Source: Arthrobacter sp. D5-1 (GTDB lineage: Bacteria; Actinomycetota; Actinomycetes; Actinomycetales; Micrococcaceae). Taken from it: DNA of 64,000 nucleotides. Below are positions 49,980 through 59,072 of this stretch, in pieces. Where the stretch lies: the NCBI RefSeq assembly GCF_017357425.1, contig NZ_CP014571.1, positions 4,030,001-4,094,000 on the forward strand, in the 5' to 3' direction. Under the pieces are notes generated by a model. The model saw only the letters and a program-made list of their open reading frames with translations, was not told where the DNA came from and made no database searches. The translations under genes were made by a program, and so were the position numbers. How positions within the stretch are numbered: position 1 is the first letter of the stretch; the number at the start of each line of letters is the position of its first letter.

Positions 49980-50242
49980 CGTCTTCCTCGTTTCGGCCCG
50001 CCCCAAGCATTTCCGGCTGCCAGAGGAGCCGGTTACAACCAGTGTGGAGCAGGGCGTTCCTCGACGGAAGCGGCCAGCGATTTCGATCTTAGGAACACTC
50101 CTGGCTCCAAAGGATTCCTACAGATATCAAGTTCTGACCGGTGCACCAGGGCAAAGTCCTGTATGTCCACTGATTGATGTCGGATTATGGGTTTCAGGGC
50201 GCCCAAACTGGCTCGGAGTCGAGGGATAGGAAAAGTGTTCGC

Positions 50243-50575
50243 ATGAGAGAAAGCCGGTCCAGCCGAGCCACGGAGGATATCGCTTTCGCCCAATTTGCCG
50301 GCTCATTCACTGCCTATGCTCTTATGCTGTTGGCGTTCCTTGTCCTCCTCATATTCCGACCCAGTGCCTACGACCCGAGTACCTACTGGGCCATGGCACT
50401 CATGGCGTTCCTCTTCGTTACCGCATTATTCATCGTTATAGTACGAGGCGTCCGAGGCCTGAAACGCCTCAACGCATCGGTGAAGGAGGACCGCAGACGC
50501 AGCGCCGCGGGTCTCATACAAGAGCGGGAAGACCCTCAACTACCAGAAACACCGTCCGGCCCCGGGACGGAATAG
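50243..50575 (+). CDS. Two-helix membrane protein
   Basis: 110 residues: a basic N-terminus (MRESRSSRATEDIAF), helices FTAYALMLLAFLVLLIFR and YWAMALMAFLFVTALFIVIV, then a charged C-terminal tail of about 40 residues. No family is recognised. Confidence 0.6.
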   Translation: MRESRSSRATEDIAFAQFAGSFTAYALMLLAFLVLLIFRPSAYDPSTYWAMALMAFLFVTALFIVIVRGVRGLKRLNASVKEDRRRSAAGLIQEREDPQLPETPSGPGTE

Positions 50576-50702
50576 TTATACCGACGCTCGATCCCCCGGG
50601 GTCTGGGCACGTCCATCGAAAGACGGAACCGCCGTCACGATGCTCCTGTTCCTTGCTGGCTCTTCGACGGCAGCCAGCGAGATGAATGGAAGCCCTCGCG
50701 TC

Positions 50703-51452
50703 CTACGCTTCCTCGAACCACCCCCGCGCTGGATTGGAGACCTCCGGCGTCTCCCGGAACACGCCAGGCTGCGCAACCCAGCCGACACCGTTGGCGATCA
50801 CCTTCTGGATCTGCGGCTGGTGGTACACCGGGTATTCCTGGTCGCCGGGGCTGAAGTAGAAGATCCGGCCCTTGCCACGGGAGAAGGTCACGCCGGAGCG
50901 GAACACCTCGCCACCTTCAAAGGAGCTGATGAAGATGAGGTCATCGGGCTCTGGGATGTCGAACAGTTCGCCGTACATTTCCTGCTGCGGAATCACGATC
51001 GGGCTCTCGATACCTGCCGCGATGGGGTGAGACGGCTTGACCGTCCACACGAGCTCACGTTCGCCCTCGTTGCGCCACTTCAGCGAGCAGGTGGTCCCCA
51101 GCAACCGGGTAAAGATCTTAGCGAAATGCCCCGAGTGCAGCACCACCAAGCCCATGCCGCCGAGCACGTGGCGCTGCACGCGCTCCACTACCTCATTAGC
51201 AACCTCCCCATGCGCAATGTGCCCCCACCACAGCAGCACGTCGGTCTGCTCCAGCACCTCTTCAGAAAGTCCGTGCTCGGGATCGGCGAGTGTCGCCGTC
51301 GAGATTTCGGAGTCCGGGTAGAAGCCGCGGAGCCCGGCGGCGATGGCGCCATGGATCCCTTCGGGGTACATCTCGCCGATCGTGGCGGGCTCGTTGCGGG
51401 CCTCGTGGACGGCCTCGTTCCAGACGACAATCTTCAATTTCGAATCAGACAT
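50703..51452 (-). CDS. thuA: ThuA-like protein (trehalose utilisation family)
   Basis: 249 residues. The glutamine-amidotransferase-like ThuA fold shows [60 protein letters not shown] and [14 protein letters not shown]. It starts right behind the Gfo/Idh dehydrogenase stop. ThuA works with ThuB in converting disaccharides such as trehalose to 3-keto sugars; the true substrate here is inferred from the operon. Confidence 0.88.
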   Translation of the reverse strand: MSDSKLKIVVWNEAVHEARNEPATIGEMYPEGIHGAIAAGLRGFYPDSEISTATLADPEHGLSEEVLEQTDVLLWWGHIAHGEVANEVVERVQRHVLGGMGLVVLHSGHFAKIFTRLLGTTCSLKWRNEGERELVWTVKPSHPIAAGIESPIVIPQQEMYGELFDIPEPDDLIFISSFEGGEVFRSGVTFSRGKGRIFYFSPGDQEYPVYHQPQIQKVIANGVGWVAQPGVFRETPEVSNPARGWFEEA

Positions 51453-51453
51453 T

Positions 51454-52557
51454 TCAGAGCACCACTTCACGTTGTTCAAGGGCGGATTTGTAGCAAGCGT
51501 CGAGCACCAGGGCGCGGCTCAAGGCAAGGGACCCGTCATGGCTTCCCCACACAGTCTCGCCGCCGCGCACAGCGGCGATGAAGTCGTCGACGACGGCCTG
51601 GTGGGCCCGTCCGGGCTCGGCCACCACCTCGAAGTCGGCGTTTTCGCCGTCCTTCTCGGTGAAGACATGAACGTCCGCCACCGGGTTCTCGGAGGCGCCG
51701 ACCGAGCGCAAGTCCGCGCCGCCGTCGGTCCCGTAAACGGTGAAGTCCATCAGGTCCCGCTCGTCGCGGTAGGTGGCCCAGCCCGCTTCCAAGATCAAAG
51801 TACCGCCCCCTTCCAGCCGGATGAACGCCGAAGCGAAGTCTTCCACTTCAAACTTATGACTCGAGTTCGAAGCTGTGTAGCGGGCGTTGCCGCCGAGGCC
51901 GCGCGGGCCAAGTTCGGAGTGGGTCGACGCGGAAACGGCCAGCACCTTGGGCTCGCCGAGGAGGTGCAGCGAGTAGTCCAGGACGTGCACGCCGATGTCA
52001 GCAAGCGGTCCGCCGCCGGCGAGTTCCGGGTTGGTGAACCAGCTGCCCAGCATCGGAATGCCCTGCCTGCGCAGCCAGGATGCCTTGGCGTAGTACGGGC
52101 GACCCAGCGTCCCGGCGTCGATCACTTCCTTGAGCGCCTGGATGTCGCCGCGGCGGCGGTGGTTGAACGCGACGTCCAGCACGCGGCCGGCCTTGCGGGC
52201 GGCGTCCACCATCTGTTGACCTTCGACGGCGTTACGCGCCAACGGCTTTTCGCTCAGCACATGCAGTCCGCGCTCGAGCGACGCAATGGCGATCGGTGCG
52301 TGCAGGAACGTCGGCACGGCGACGCTGACGGCGTCGAGGCCTTCGAGCTCGATCATGTCCTCCCACCGGGCGAACGCGTGGGGAATGCTGTACTCCTCCT
52401 TCAGCTGGGCAAGGAGGTCGGCTTCCATGCCCGCGACGGCGACAATTTCGACGCCGTCGATGTTGCTGTACGCCTTGAGGTGCTGCTGGCCGGCCCAACC
52501 GATGCCCACAACTCCTACTTTGAGGGTTGCGGACGGGGCCTGCTGCTGAATGCTCAC
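51454..52557 (-). CDS. Gfo/Idh/MocA-family oxidoreductase (ThuB-like)
   Basis: 367 residues from GTG 52557 (AGGAACAAC before it). The Rossmann motif is [28 protein letters not shown] gives the conserved EKP lysine. The C-terminal alpha/beta domain has [20 protein letters not shown], with the G-G-x-x-x-D-x-G-x-H motif. Next to ThuA it likely oxidises a sugar with NAD(P). Same operon as the sugar ABC transporter. Confidence 0.9.
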   Translation of the reverse strand: MSIQQQAPSATLKVGVVGIGWAGQQHLKAYSNIDGVEIVAVAGMEADLLAQLKEEYSIPHAFARWEDMIELEGLDAVSVAVPTFLHAPIAIASLERGLHVLSEKPLARNAVEGQQMVDAARKAGRVLDVAFNHRRRGDIQALKEVIDAGTLGRPYYAKASWLRRQGIPMLGSWFTNPELAGGGPLADIGVHVLDYSLHLLGEPKVLAVSASTHSELGPRGLGGNARYTASNSSHKFEVEDFASAFIRLEGGGTLILEAGWATYRDERDLMDFTVYGTDGGADLRSVGASENPVADVHVFTEKDGENADFEVVAEPGRAHQAVVDDFIAAVRGGETVWGSHDGSLALSRALVLDACYKSALEQREVVL

Positions 52558-52622
52558 GTTGTTCCTGTTCTTTCTGGGGTTTCTTAGAGTCTGTGAGGGG
52601 TTTGGGGACTTCGTGACGGGGC

Positions 52623-53522
52623 CTAGCCCTTGACCGCTCCGGCCGTCATGCCGGAAACGATGCGCTTCTGGCACACGAGCACCAGGATCACGAGTGGGAC
52701 GGTGATGATCACCGAGGCGGCGCTGATGGTGCCGAGGGGTTGGTCGAACTCGCTGGTGCCGCTGAAGAACGCAATCGCGACAGGTACCGGCCGGGCTTCG
52801 GGCGAGGTGGTCAGCGTGACGGCCAGGAGGAATTCATTCCAGACCGAGATGAATACCAGGATCGCCGTCGTCGCCAGGCCGGGGACCGCGAGCGGCAGGA
52901 TCACCTTCCGGAAGGCCACAAACGGCGTGGCGCCATCCATGTACGCGGATTCCTCCAGCTCACGCGGGATCTCCTTGAAGAAGGACGTCAGCGTGTAGAT
53001 CGCCAGCGGCAACGCGAACGTCAGCTTCGGAATGATGAGGCCCAGCAGAGTGTCATACAACCCGATCTCGCGCCAGATGGAGAACATTGGGGCCGCGATG
53101 GCGATGGCCGGGAACGTGGTGACCGAGAGGATCAGCGTCAGGATCATCGCCTTGCGGCGCATCTTCAGCCGGGCCAGCGCATACGCGGCGAAGGACGCGA
53201 ACACCAGCGCCACGGTTGTAGTCACGACGGCGATAATCACCGAATTGCGCAAAGCCAGGAGGAACTCGGGGTTATGGAAGACCACCAGATAGTTCTCGAG
53301 GGTCGGTTGGCTCGGGAAGAGCTCGCCTTGGGACAGGCTCGCGCCCTTCTTGAGCGAGGTGTTGACCAGCCAGTAGAACGGGATGAGCGAGAAAGCCATG
53401 ACAGCCACCACGAACACCCAGACCAGGGGATGCAGTTTCGATTCCCCACGCAACCGACGCTTTGGCGCCTTGGGGCGCGTGGCGAGTTCCGCCGTCGGGC
53501 GTTCTGCAGTCAGCGTGCTCAT
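52623..53522 (-). CDS. Sugar ABC transporter permease (MalG type)
   Basis: 299 residues, six helices. The EAA loop is ELEESAYMDGATPFVAFRKV-ILPLAVPG. A 30-residue cytoplasmic N-terminus precedes WVFVVAVMAFSLIPFYWLVN. ATG 53522 overlaps the partner permease stop (ATGA). No ATPase gene is in the operon, so a shared MsiK/MalK-type ATPase elsewhere is expected. Confidence 0.93.
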   Translation of the reverse strand: MSTLTAERPTAELATRPKAPKRRLRGESKLHPLVWVFVVAVMAFSLIPFYWLVNTSLKKGASLSQGELFPSQPTLENYLVVFHNPEFLLALRNSVIIAVVTTTVALVFASFAAYALARLKMRRKAMILTLILSVTTFPAIAIAAPMFSIWREIGLYDTLLGLIIPKLTFALPLAIYTLTSFFKEIPRELEESAYMDGATPFVAFRKVILPLAVPGLATTAILVFISVWNEFLLAVTLTTSPEARPVPVAIAFFSGTSEFDQPLGTISAASVIITVPLVILVLVCQKRIVSGMTAGAVKG

Positions 53523-54460
53523 TGTTCCTCCTTCGCGACGTCGCGGATGTTGCCGCCGGCGAAGCGGACGTAGATGACCGAGACCACCATGACGGTGAGG
53601 AAGGTCAGGATGGAAAGCGCCGAGCCTTCGCCCACCAGCCGGTTTTCGCGCAACTGGGTGTAGGCGAGCATGGACATGGATTCGGTACCGTTGGCGCCGC
53701 GGGTGAGGACGAACGGCAGGTCGAAGACGCGGAGGGCATCCATGGTGCGGAAGATCGCGGCGAGGACGATTGCCGGGCGCAGGAGCGGCAGGGTGATGTT
53801 GACGAAGGTCTGCCATTTGCTGGCGCCGTCGAGTTCCGCGGCCTCGTACGTTTCGGCGGAGATGACCTGCAGGCCGGCCAGGATGATGAGCGCCGCGAAC
53901 GGGGTGGTCTTCCAGACGTCGGCCATGACGATCACGGCCATCGCGTAGCCGTGTTCACCGAGCCACACGACGTCGCCGCCCGGCAGCCCCAGCGTGGAAA
54001 GGACGTTGGTGACCAGGCCCATGTTGGGCTGGAACATCGTTTGCCAGGTGATGGCGCTGACCACGGTGATGATCGCGTACGGCAGCAGAACCACGGTGCG
54101 CAGGACGGCGCGGCCCTTGAACGCGAGGTTGAGCAGGAGCGCCATGGCCGTACCGAGGACGAGTTCCAGGCTGACCGAGAGGCCTGCGAAGAGGAAGGTT
54201 TGGCCGAACGCAGCCCACCACTCTTGGCTTGCCAGGGCGTTGATGTAGTTTTCCAGGCCCACGAAGCGGGACAGGCCTGCGGTGCGGACGCTGTACTGGT
54301 TCAGCGAGAGCCAGATTGCGTAGCCGATGGGGACCGCCGCAACCAGCGCCATGATGACCAGCGACGGCGCGGTCATGCGGAACGCGAGCTTGCGCTCGGC
54401 GCGGTCGCGGCCGCTTGTCTTCGCTGGGCCGCGGCTTGGCGAGATCGTTTTGGTGACCAT
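53519..54460 (-). CDS. Sugar ABC transporter permease (MalF type)
   Basis: 313 residues, six helices. EAA loop: TYEAAELDGASKWQTFVNIT followed by LPLLRPAIV. The region VPIGYAIWLSLNQYSVRTAG is typical of MalF/UgpA subunits. It pairs with the following MalG-type permease. Confidence 0.93.
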   Translation of the reverse strand: MVTKTISPSRGPAKTSGRDRAERKLAFRMTAPSLVIMALVAAVPIGYAIWLSLNQYSVRTAGLSRFVGLENYINALASQEWWAAFGQTFLFAGLSVSLELVLGTAMALLLNLAFKGRAVLRTVVLLPYAIITVVSAITWQTMFQPNMGLVTNVLSTLGLPGGDVVWLGEHGYAMAVIVMADVWKTTPFAALIILAGLQVISAETYEAAELDGASKWQTFVNITLPLLRPAIVLAAIFRTMDALRVFDLPFVLTRGANGTESMSMLAYTQLRENRLVGEGSALSILTFLTVMVVSVIYVRFAGGNIRDVAKEEQ

Positions 54461-54462
54461 GA

Positions 54463-55770
54463 TCAGAAGCTCGCCTTGGCGGCAGTGATTTCCTCGGCCA
54501 TCTTCTGCACGGCGTCCTCGGTGGAGGCGGTGCCGGAAAGGACGGCGTAGACGTTCTTGTAGATCGCCTGCGAGATCTGCGGGTAGACCGGCGAGATGGG
54601 GCGCGGCTTGGCACCCTTCACCGAGGCGAGGAGTTCGGTGGCGAACGGCATCTTCTGGAGAACCGCCGGGTCAGAGTAGGCAGCTTCGTTTACGGGTGCC
54701 TGGGAGTAGTCCATGGCCACGTGCTTCTGCCAGTCCGGGGTGGTGGCGAAGTCGATGAATGCGACAGCCCCGGCCTGGTTGGTGGAGTGCGCCGAGATGG
54801 CGAGGTTCCAGCCGCCCAGCACGCCGGAGGCCTTGCCGCCTTCCCATGCGGGCAGCGGCGCGACCGCGAAGCTGGACGCCAGCGGTGTCGCGTTGAGCAG
54901 GCGGTAAACGTGCGGCCAGTTGCGCTGGTATCCAAAGTCGCCGGACTCGTAGGCGAGGCGGGCCGGGTCTTCGTTGTAGGTGAGGACTGCGCGGTCGGCT
55001 GAGCCGTTCTTGAGTCCGTCGCTCATGAAGTTGAGGACGTCGCGGGTTTCCTTGGAGTCGATTTTTACGTCGCCCTGGTCGTTGAGGACTTCGCCGCCTG
55101 CGCTGTAGAGCATTTCGAGGAAGTTCACTGTGAGGCCTTCGTACTGCTTGCCCTGGTAGACGTAGCCGTTGCCGGGAGCCTTGGCGGCTTCTGCGTAGAG
55201 CTGCTGCCAGGACTCGGGCTTGGCTACCTTGTCCTTCTGGTAGTAGATCAGCCCGGCGTTGGTGAAGAACGGCGAGCCCCAGTACTTGTCCTGGTACTTG
55301 GTGGTTTCCACAGTGGAGGGGATGAGTCGGTCCTTGTTGGCCTCCACCAGTTTGGTCTGGTCCAGCAGCCAACCCTGGGAGGCGAACTCGGAGGTCCAGA
55401 TGACGTCCGTGACGAAGAGGTCGCACTCAGTGGACTTGCCTTCGAGCCGCTGCACGATTTGCGTGCGCGCCTCATCCGTGGTGGCACCGATCTCGGTGTA
55501 CTTGGCCGTGACCTTGCCGTTCGCCATGGTGAACGCCTCTGCCGTGCCCTTGTAGATGCCGCTTGCGTCCTTGACGCCGCAGATGTTCACGGCACCGCTG
55601 GCATTAGCGCCCGACGCCGGATCGGCAGCTGCCGCTTGCTCGGCACCTTGGGGTGCCGCTCCCCCGCCGCACGCGCTGAGCAGGAGGGCCGCTGCTATTG
55701 CGGTCGCGGCTAGGGCTGTGCGTTTTGCGGCTTTGTTCTGGAGCGGAGAGGCAGGTCGGTTCAAGTCCAC
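54463..55770 (-). CDS. Sugar-binding lipoprotein of the ABC transporter
   Basis: 435 residues. The signal peptide ends in the lipobox LSAC near residue 34 (ALAATAIAAALLLSACGGGA). The mature part is a type 1 extracellular solute-binding protein (TECDLFVTDVIWTSEFASQG; GSPFFTNAGLIYYQKDK; GVLGGWNLAISAHSTNQAGA). It captures the sugar, probably trehalose or a related disaccharide, for the two permeases. GTG start at 55770 with GGAG-type sequence upstream. Confidence 0.92.
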   Translation of the reverse strand: MDLNRPASPLQNKAAKRTALAATAIAAALLLSACGGGAAPQGAEQAAAADPASGANASGAVNICGVKDASGIYKGTAEAFTMANGKVTAKYTEIGATTDEARTQIVQRLEGKSTECDLFVTDVIWTSEFASQGWLLDQTKLVEANKDRLIPSTVETTKYQDKYWGSPFFTNAGLIYYQKDKVAKPESWQQLYAEAAKAPGNGYVYQGKQYEGLTVNFLEMLYSAGGEVLNDQGDVKIDSKETRDVLNFMSDGLKNGSADRAVLTYNEDPARLAYESGDFGYQRNWPHVYRLLNATPLASSFAVAPLPAWEGGKASGVLGGWNLAISAHSTNQAGAVAFIDFATTPDWQKHVAMDYSQAPVNEAAYSDPAVLQKMPFATELLASVKGAKPRPISPVYPQISQAIYKNVYAVLSGTASTEDAVQKMAEEITAAKASF

Positions 55771-55870
55771 AAGTGGCTCCTTTGGTGGCTGTGGGCGGTG
55801 GCGTTCAGTGCGCGTTTTGGCTGTCCCGCGTCCTGATGGTGGCTTCTTTGCCGGTGGTTCTGTTGTTTCG

Positions 55871-55929
55871 TGGAATCGATTCTAAATGTGTTCAAAAGAA
55901 TCGGCCTTACGGCCGTGGAATCGATTCCA
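55871..55929. promoter_or_regulatory. Two LacI-type operators
   Basis: TGGAATCGATTCTA (55871-55884) and the perfect palindrome TGGAATCGATTCCA (55916-55929), both with the central CG typical of LacI/GalR sites, lie 100-160 bp upstream of the binding-protein gene and just behind the LacI gene. Their 45-bp centre spacing would allow one regulator to hold both. Confidence 0.85.
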
Positions 55930-55969
55930 AAGTAGTGTGACAGGGACCACTGAAGGCTGTCAACCCTCT

Positions 55970-56965
55970 TTATTTCGTGGAGTCTCGGATGACGAGTTCG
56001 TGCGGGAGGAAAGTTCTCCCCTTGCGATGTGAACCCTCGACTGTCATTCGTTCGAGGAGTTCAGCGAAGGCTACACGGCCCATTTGATAGGCCGGCTGGC
56101 GGACCGTGGTTAGCTCCGGGACGCACATTTCTGCCTGGGCAGAGTCATCGAAACCTGCCACGGCGATGTCTTGTGGAACGCGGACTCCGGCATCCGTGAG
56201 TTCCCGAACGCACCCGGCAGCGACTACGTCGGTGCCGCAGAAGACGGCGTCCGGGAGGTCTTTGGATTCCAGGAGCTTCTTTGTGAGGTTGCGACCGGCG
56301 TGGAACCCGAAGTTGCCCTCTCCGAGCAGAATCTGGTCCGATGCCAAGCCCGACTCAGTGAGCGCCTGACGGAAGCCTTCCTCGCGCAGCCGGCCCGAGC
56401 GGGCGCCCCTATGCGCGAGCATAGCCAGCCTCTTGGCACCCGTGTCGATCAGATGTTTCGTGATGTCGTAGGCGGCCCGACGGTCATCGATGGACACTCC
56501 GAAGGCTGCCTCGGCGTCGACGATTTCACAGACCTGAACGACGCTCATTTGCGCGGCAACGGTGTTTACGTCGTCGTCCGGCATCGTTGGGGAAAAGATG
56601 ACCAGCCCGTCCACGGAGCCATTCCGCAGCATGTCCACGAGCTGCTGTTCGCGGTCGAGGTCTCCGTCGGTAGCTGCGATGAGGCTGACGTAGCCGGAGT
56701 CTGCGGCTGCATCGCCGACACCACGGAAGACTTCGCTGATCACGAGGGAATCCAGATTCTTGGCCAAGGCGAGGACGCGCATTGTGCGGTCTCTTCGAAG
56801 GTCTCTTGCTGAAGCGAGAGGACGATAGCTGAGCTGGCGGATGGCGGTGTTGACCTTCTCCTTGGCCGCCTCACTGACAGCCAAGCTTCCGTTCAAGACG
56901 CGCGACACCGTTCCTACGGACACACCTGCCGTTTTGGCGACGTCCTGAACTGTCGGCCGAGCCAT
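55970..56965 (-). CDS. LacI-family transcriptional regulator
   Basis: 331 residues. HTH: TVQDVAKTAGVSVGTVSRVL, hinge around AIRQLSYRPLASARDL. The sugar-binding core follows (VDGLVIFSPTMPDDD; PDAVFCGTDVVAAGCVREL; DIAVAGFDDSAQAEMCVPEL). It sits upstream of, and in the same direction as, the sugar transport / ThuA operon and most likely represses it through the two palindromes. Confidence 0.93.
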   Translation of the reverse strand: MARPTVQDVAKTAGVSVGTVSRVLNGSLAVSEAAKEKVNTAIRQLSYRPLASARDLRRDRTMRVLALAKNLDSLVISEVFRGVGDAAADSGYVSLIAATDGDLDREQQLVDMLRNGSVDGLVIFSPTMPDDDVNTVAAQMSVVQVCEIVDAEAAFGVSIDDRRAAYDITKHLIDTGAKRLAMLAHRGARSGRLREEGFRQALTESGLASDQILLGEGNFGFHAGRNLTKKLLESKDLPDAVFCGTDVVAAGCVRELTDAGVRVPQDIAVAGFDDSAQAEMCVPELTTVRQPAYQMGRVAFAELLERMTVEGSHRKGRTFLPHELVIRDSTK

Positions 56966-57455
56966 TCATTGTCCTTCCGCGAGCAGTGACAGTGATCCTT
57001 GCCGCCATGCCCCTGCGGTGCCCACTCTAGCGAGATTCTTATGGCAAAGGCTCTTGGCAGGTGGCCATACACTTCATGGCTGTCGACATGATCAATCATT
57101 TGGCCCTTTGAACCGACCTATTGGGTGGTGCCTGAAGTGCCCAGACCACAGTCTCCCATCAGCGCGATGCAGCTCACGCTTCTGTTAGATGACGACGCGT
57201 GGAACACCTAGTCACTCTTTCTGGACACTCATTTTCGCCCAAATCACCACCTAATTTCCCCAAATCCACACCTAGATTCGGCTTTTCGGCACTAGGGGGT
57301 GAAATTCTCGGGCTAGGTTCGCCGTGTACTAGCGCAGTCCAGGGTTACCACAGAACAAAGAGCGCGCGTCGTTCTTTCCTTTCTGCGCCCAGCCCTGCGC
57401 AGATAGCGCAGAACCGTCGGACAAACTGTCCGAGGAAAATCTATTTGGGGATCGC
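56966..57455. other. 490-bp intergenic region
   Basis: No gene was found. It holds the LacI promoter side, a stretch with TTAGGTGGTG/CTAGGTGTG motifs on the minus strand (57245-57275) like those before the daptide operon, and, near the right end, two inverted repeats: CTGCGC-AGATA-GCGCAG around 57396-57412 and TCGGACA-AAC-TGTCCGA at 57417-57433. Confidence 0.5.
57417..57433. promoter_or_regulatory. Palindrome before the bacteriocin-like gene
   Basis: TCGGACA-AAC-TGTCCGA, seven perfect base pairs around a 3-nt centre, 22 bp before the ATG at 57456. It could be a repressor site or an mRNA hairpin controlling translation. Confidence 0.5.
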
Positions 57456-58109
57456 ATGCATATTTTTAGAAGTTCTAGGAAAAGCATATTTCGCATAACC
57501 ACAATGATCGTGGCCGTCCTGGCAATACTCTCAGCATCGGTGGGCCCTGCAAACGCTGCCGCTTCGCGCACTGTCTCACTCGACGGGACGGGTGTTACGT
57601 TGTTGGAACCGACTCAGGCCCAGCGGAAGGAGGCGCTGATCCGTCTGGAGCAAGCGCGTCTGCAGGACCCAACGGGCTTCCGCCAGCGCGTAAAACTGAT
57701 CCAGAGTTCGAAAGCGCTAAAGAAGTACTTGTCGGCAGACCGTCGTTTCGACGCTCGTCAGCAACAAGAGTTCTTGGCAGCTTCAATGCCCACGGACGCT
57801 CTCAAGTCGCTCGTATCGCTGACAGATTCCGGGTATCTGACTCTTGAACTGACGGATGGCCCGAACAACACGAAGGTCGCCAAGCTCGTCAAAGCTAAGC
57901 CTGTGATGGTTGGTGGCGGCAAAGGGTCCACGGCAATGATGCCCATGTTTCCTCAGTGCCCGTCCGCTTGGGCAGCTCTCTGGGCTTGGTGGGGAACGAA
58001 CATGGCGTTCTGTGGCGCTATGGGATTCTTCGGGCCCATGGCCATGATCGGCTGCTCAGCAGTAATGACCGCAGCAGGAAGCCTCATCGACTTCAACAGA
58101 GGCTGCTGA
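57456..58109 (+). CDS. Secreted protein with Cys-rich hydrophobic C-terminus, bacteriocin-like
   Basis: 217 residues. A Sec signal peptide (positive N-terminus, ITTMIVAVLAILSASVGPAN, cleavage near ANAAA, about residue 35) is followed by a charged helical proregion (40-155). The end of about 55 residues (MFPQCPSAWAALWAWWGTNM, then FCGAMGFFGPMAMIGCSAVM and later RGC) holds four cysteines. This precursor-like layout resembles halocin C8-type and other large-proregion bacteriocins. That likeness is by pattern only. The following gene overlaps by one base. Confidence 0.6.
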   Translation: MHIFRSSRKSIFRITTMIVAVLAILSASVGPANAAASRTVSLDGTGVTLLEPTQAQRKEALIRLEQARLQDPTGFRQRVKLIQSSKALKKYLSADRRFDARQQQEFLAASMPTDALKSLVSLTDSGYLTLELTDGPNNTKVAKLVKAKPVMVGGGKGSTAMMPMFPQCPSAWAALWAWWGTNMAFCGAMGFFGPMAMIGCSAVMTAAGSLIDFNRGC

Positions 58110-58486
58110 TGAACGCCACGACTGACAGCCTTGAACGGAACTACTGGCTGGGCTTGTCCGGGATGTACGGACTGACCTTGAGCGTCGTAGCCATGGCGGC
58201 CTGGCCATGGCCACTGATCATGGTGGCCTCATTTCTTCTGTTCGCCGTCATGCAAGCAGTCCGCTACCGGCAGCTCGGTCGCCAAATTCAAGGCAAGCTC
58301 GCAACGGCAAACCCAGGGGGCGCCGCCTTGGCTGGCACTTTTGGGCTAGGCGCCATCCTCCTGCAGGGCACTCCGATGGCACTGTGGGCGGGCCCTGTCC
58401 TGGGGCTTGGAACATTTGTGGGAATGTACCTGTATCTGCGCAAGTTCGGGCGCTTCCATGGGGAATCGCCCACGGCCGCTACCTGA
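58109..58486 (+). CDS. Membrane protein, possible immunity partner
   Basis: 125 residues with four hydrophobic helices in two pairs (SGMYGLTLSVVAMAAWPWPL, IMVASFLLFAVMQAV; LAGTFGLGAILLQG, LWAGPVLGLGTFVGMYLYL). Its ATG overlaps the upstream stop (TGATG), so it is co-translated with the secreted bacteriocin-like protein. A role in self-protection or maturation is inferred from that coupling; the sequence itself shows only a membrane protein. Confidence 0.6.
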   Translation: MNATTDSLERNYWLGLSGMYGLTLSVVAMAAWPWPLIMVASFLLFAVMQAVRYRQLGRQIQGKLATANPGGAALAGTFGLGAILLQGTPMALWAGPVLGLGTFVGMYLYLRKFGRFHGESPTAAT

Positions 58487-58604
58487 TCAGTTACAGCGAT
58501 AACCTGCGAGGCCGCGCAGTCTGGTGCGATTACGCCGAACTGCGCGGCCCTGCCACGGCCGCCTCGGTTCTGCCCCGCACGCGCTACTGCGGGTCGGGTT
58601 GCAG

Positions 58605-58860
58605 CGTCGCCGCCCGTAGGAAGACTAAACTGACCACGAAAGAGTCCAAATTCTTGGCGAGCGTTAGAACGCGCATCTTTCGATGATGGCCAAAGTCCCG
58701 GCCTGAGGCAAGCGGCCCGAAACCGGGTTGGCGGATGGCGGCGCTGAGCTTTTCCTTGCTCGCTTTGCTGGCCGCCAGACTTCTGCTCAAAGTCGCGGGA
58801 CACCGACTCTACAGACACTCCCGCCGATTTGACGTCGTCCTGACCTATCGGCCGAGCCAG
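58605..58860 (-). pseudogene. Remnant of a LacI regulator N-terminus
   Basis: Read in two frames, this stretch gives ARPIGQDDVKSAGVSVESVS and, after a frameshift, LSAAIRQPGFGPLASGRDFG and MRVLTLAKNLDSFVVSLVF. These correspond to the first 90 residues of the LacI protein at 55970-56965 (ARPTVQDVAKTAGVSVGTVS; MRVLALAKNLDSLVISEVF). The rest is missing. It is the only recognisable content of the 586-bp gap 58487-59072. Confidence 0.8.
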
Positions 58861-59072
58861 CCGTTGTCCTTCAGAGGCCAATGAGGCGGGCCCTTGCAGC
58901 CACGACACTGCCCCGTTAGTGGCGCTTCTCAGCAAAGCCGCAGGTGAAATGGCATAGCCCCTCAGGAAAAGGGCGGAACATCTAGGGGGGCCTCGACACA
59001 TAGCAAGGAATTTCCCGATCAAGCACGTAACAGAGCAACAGAGACCATACACTGTCTGGAAACACTTGGGGG

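Noticed and set aside
56966..57455. tRNA or small RNA gene in the long gap after lacI
   Set aside because: No cloverleaf-like arms or TTCGAATCC-type loop could be found; only short inverted repeats are present.
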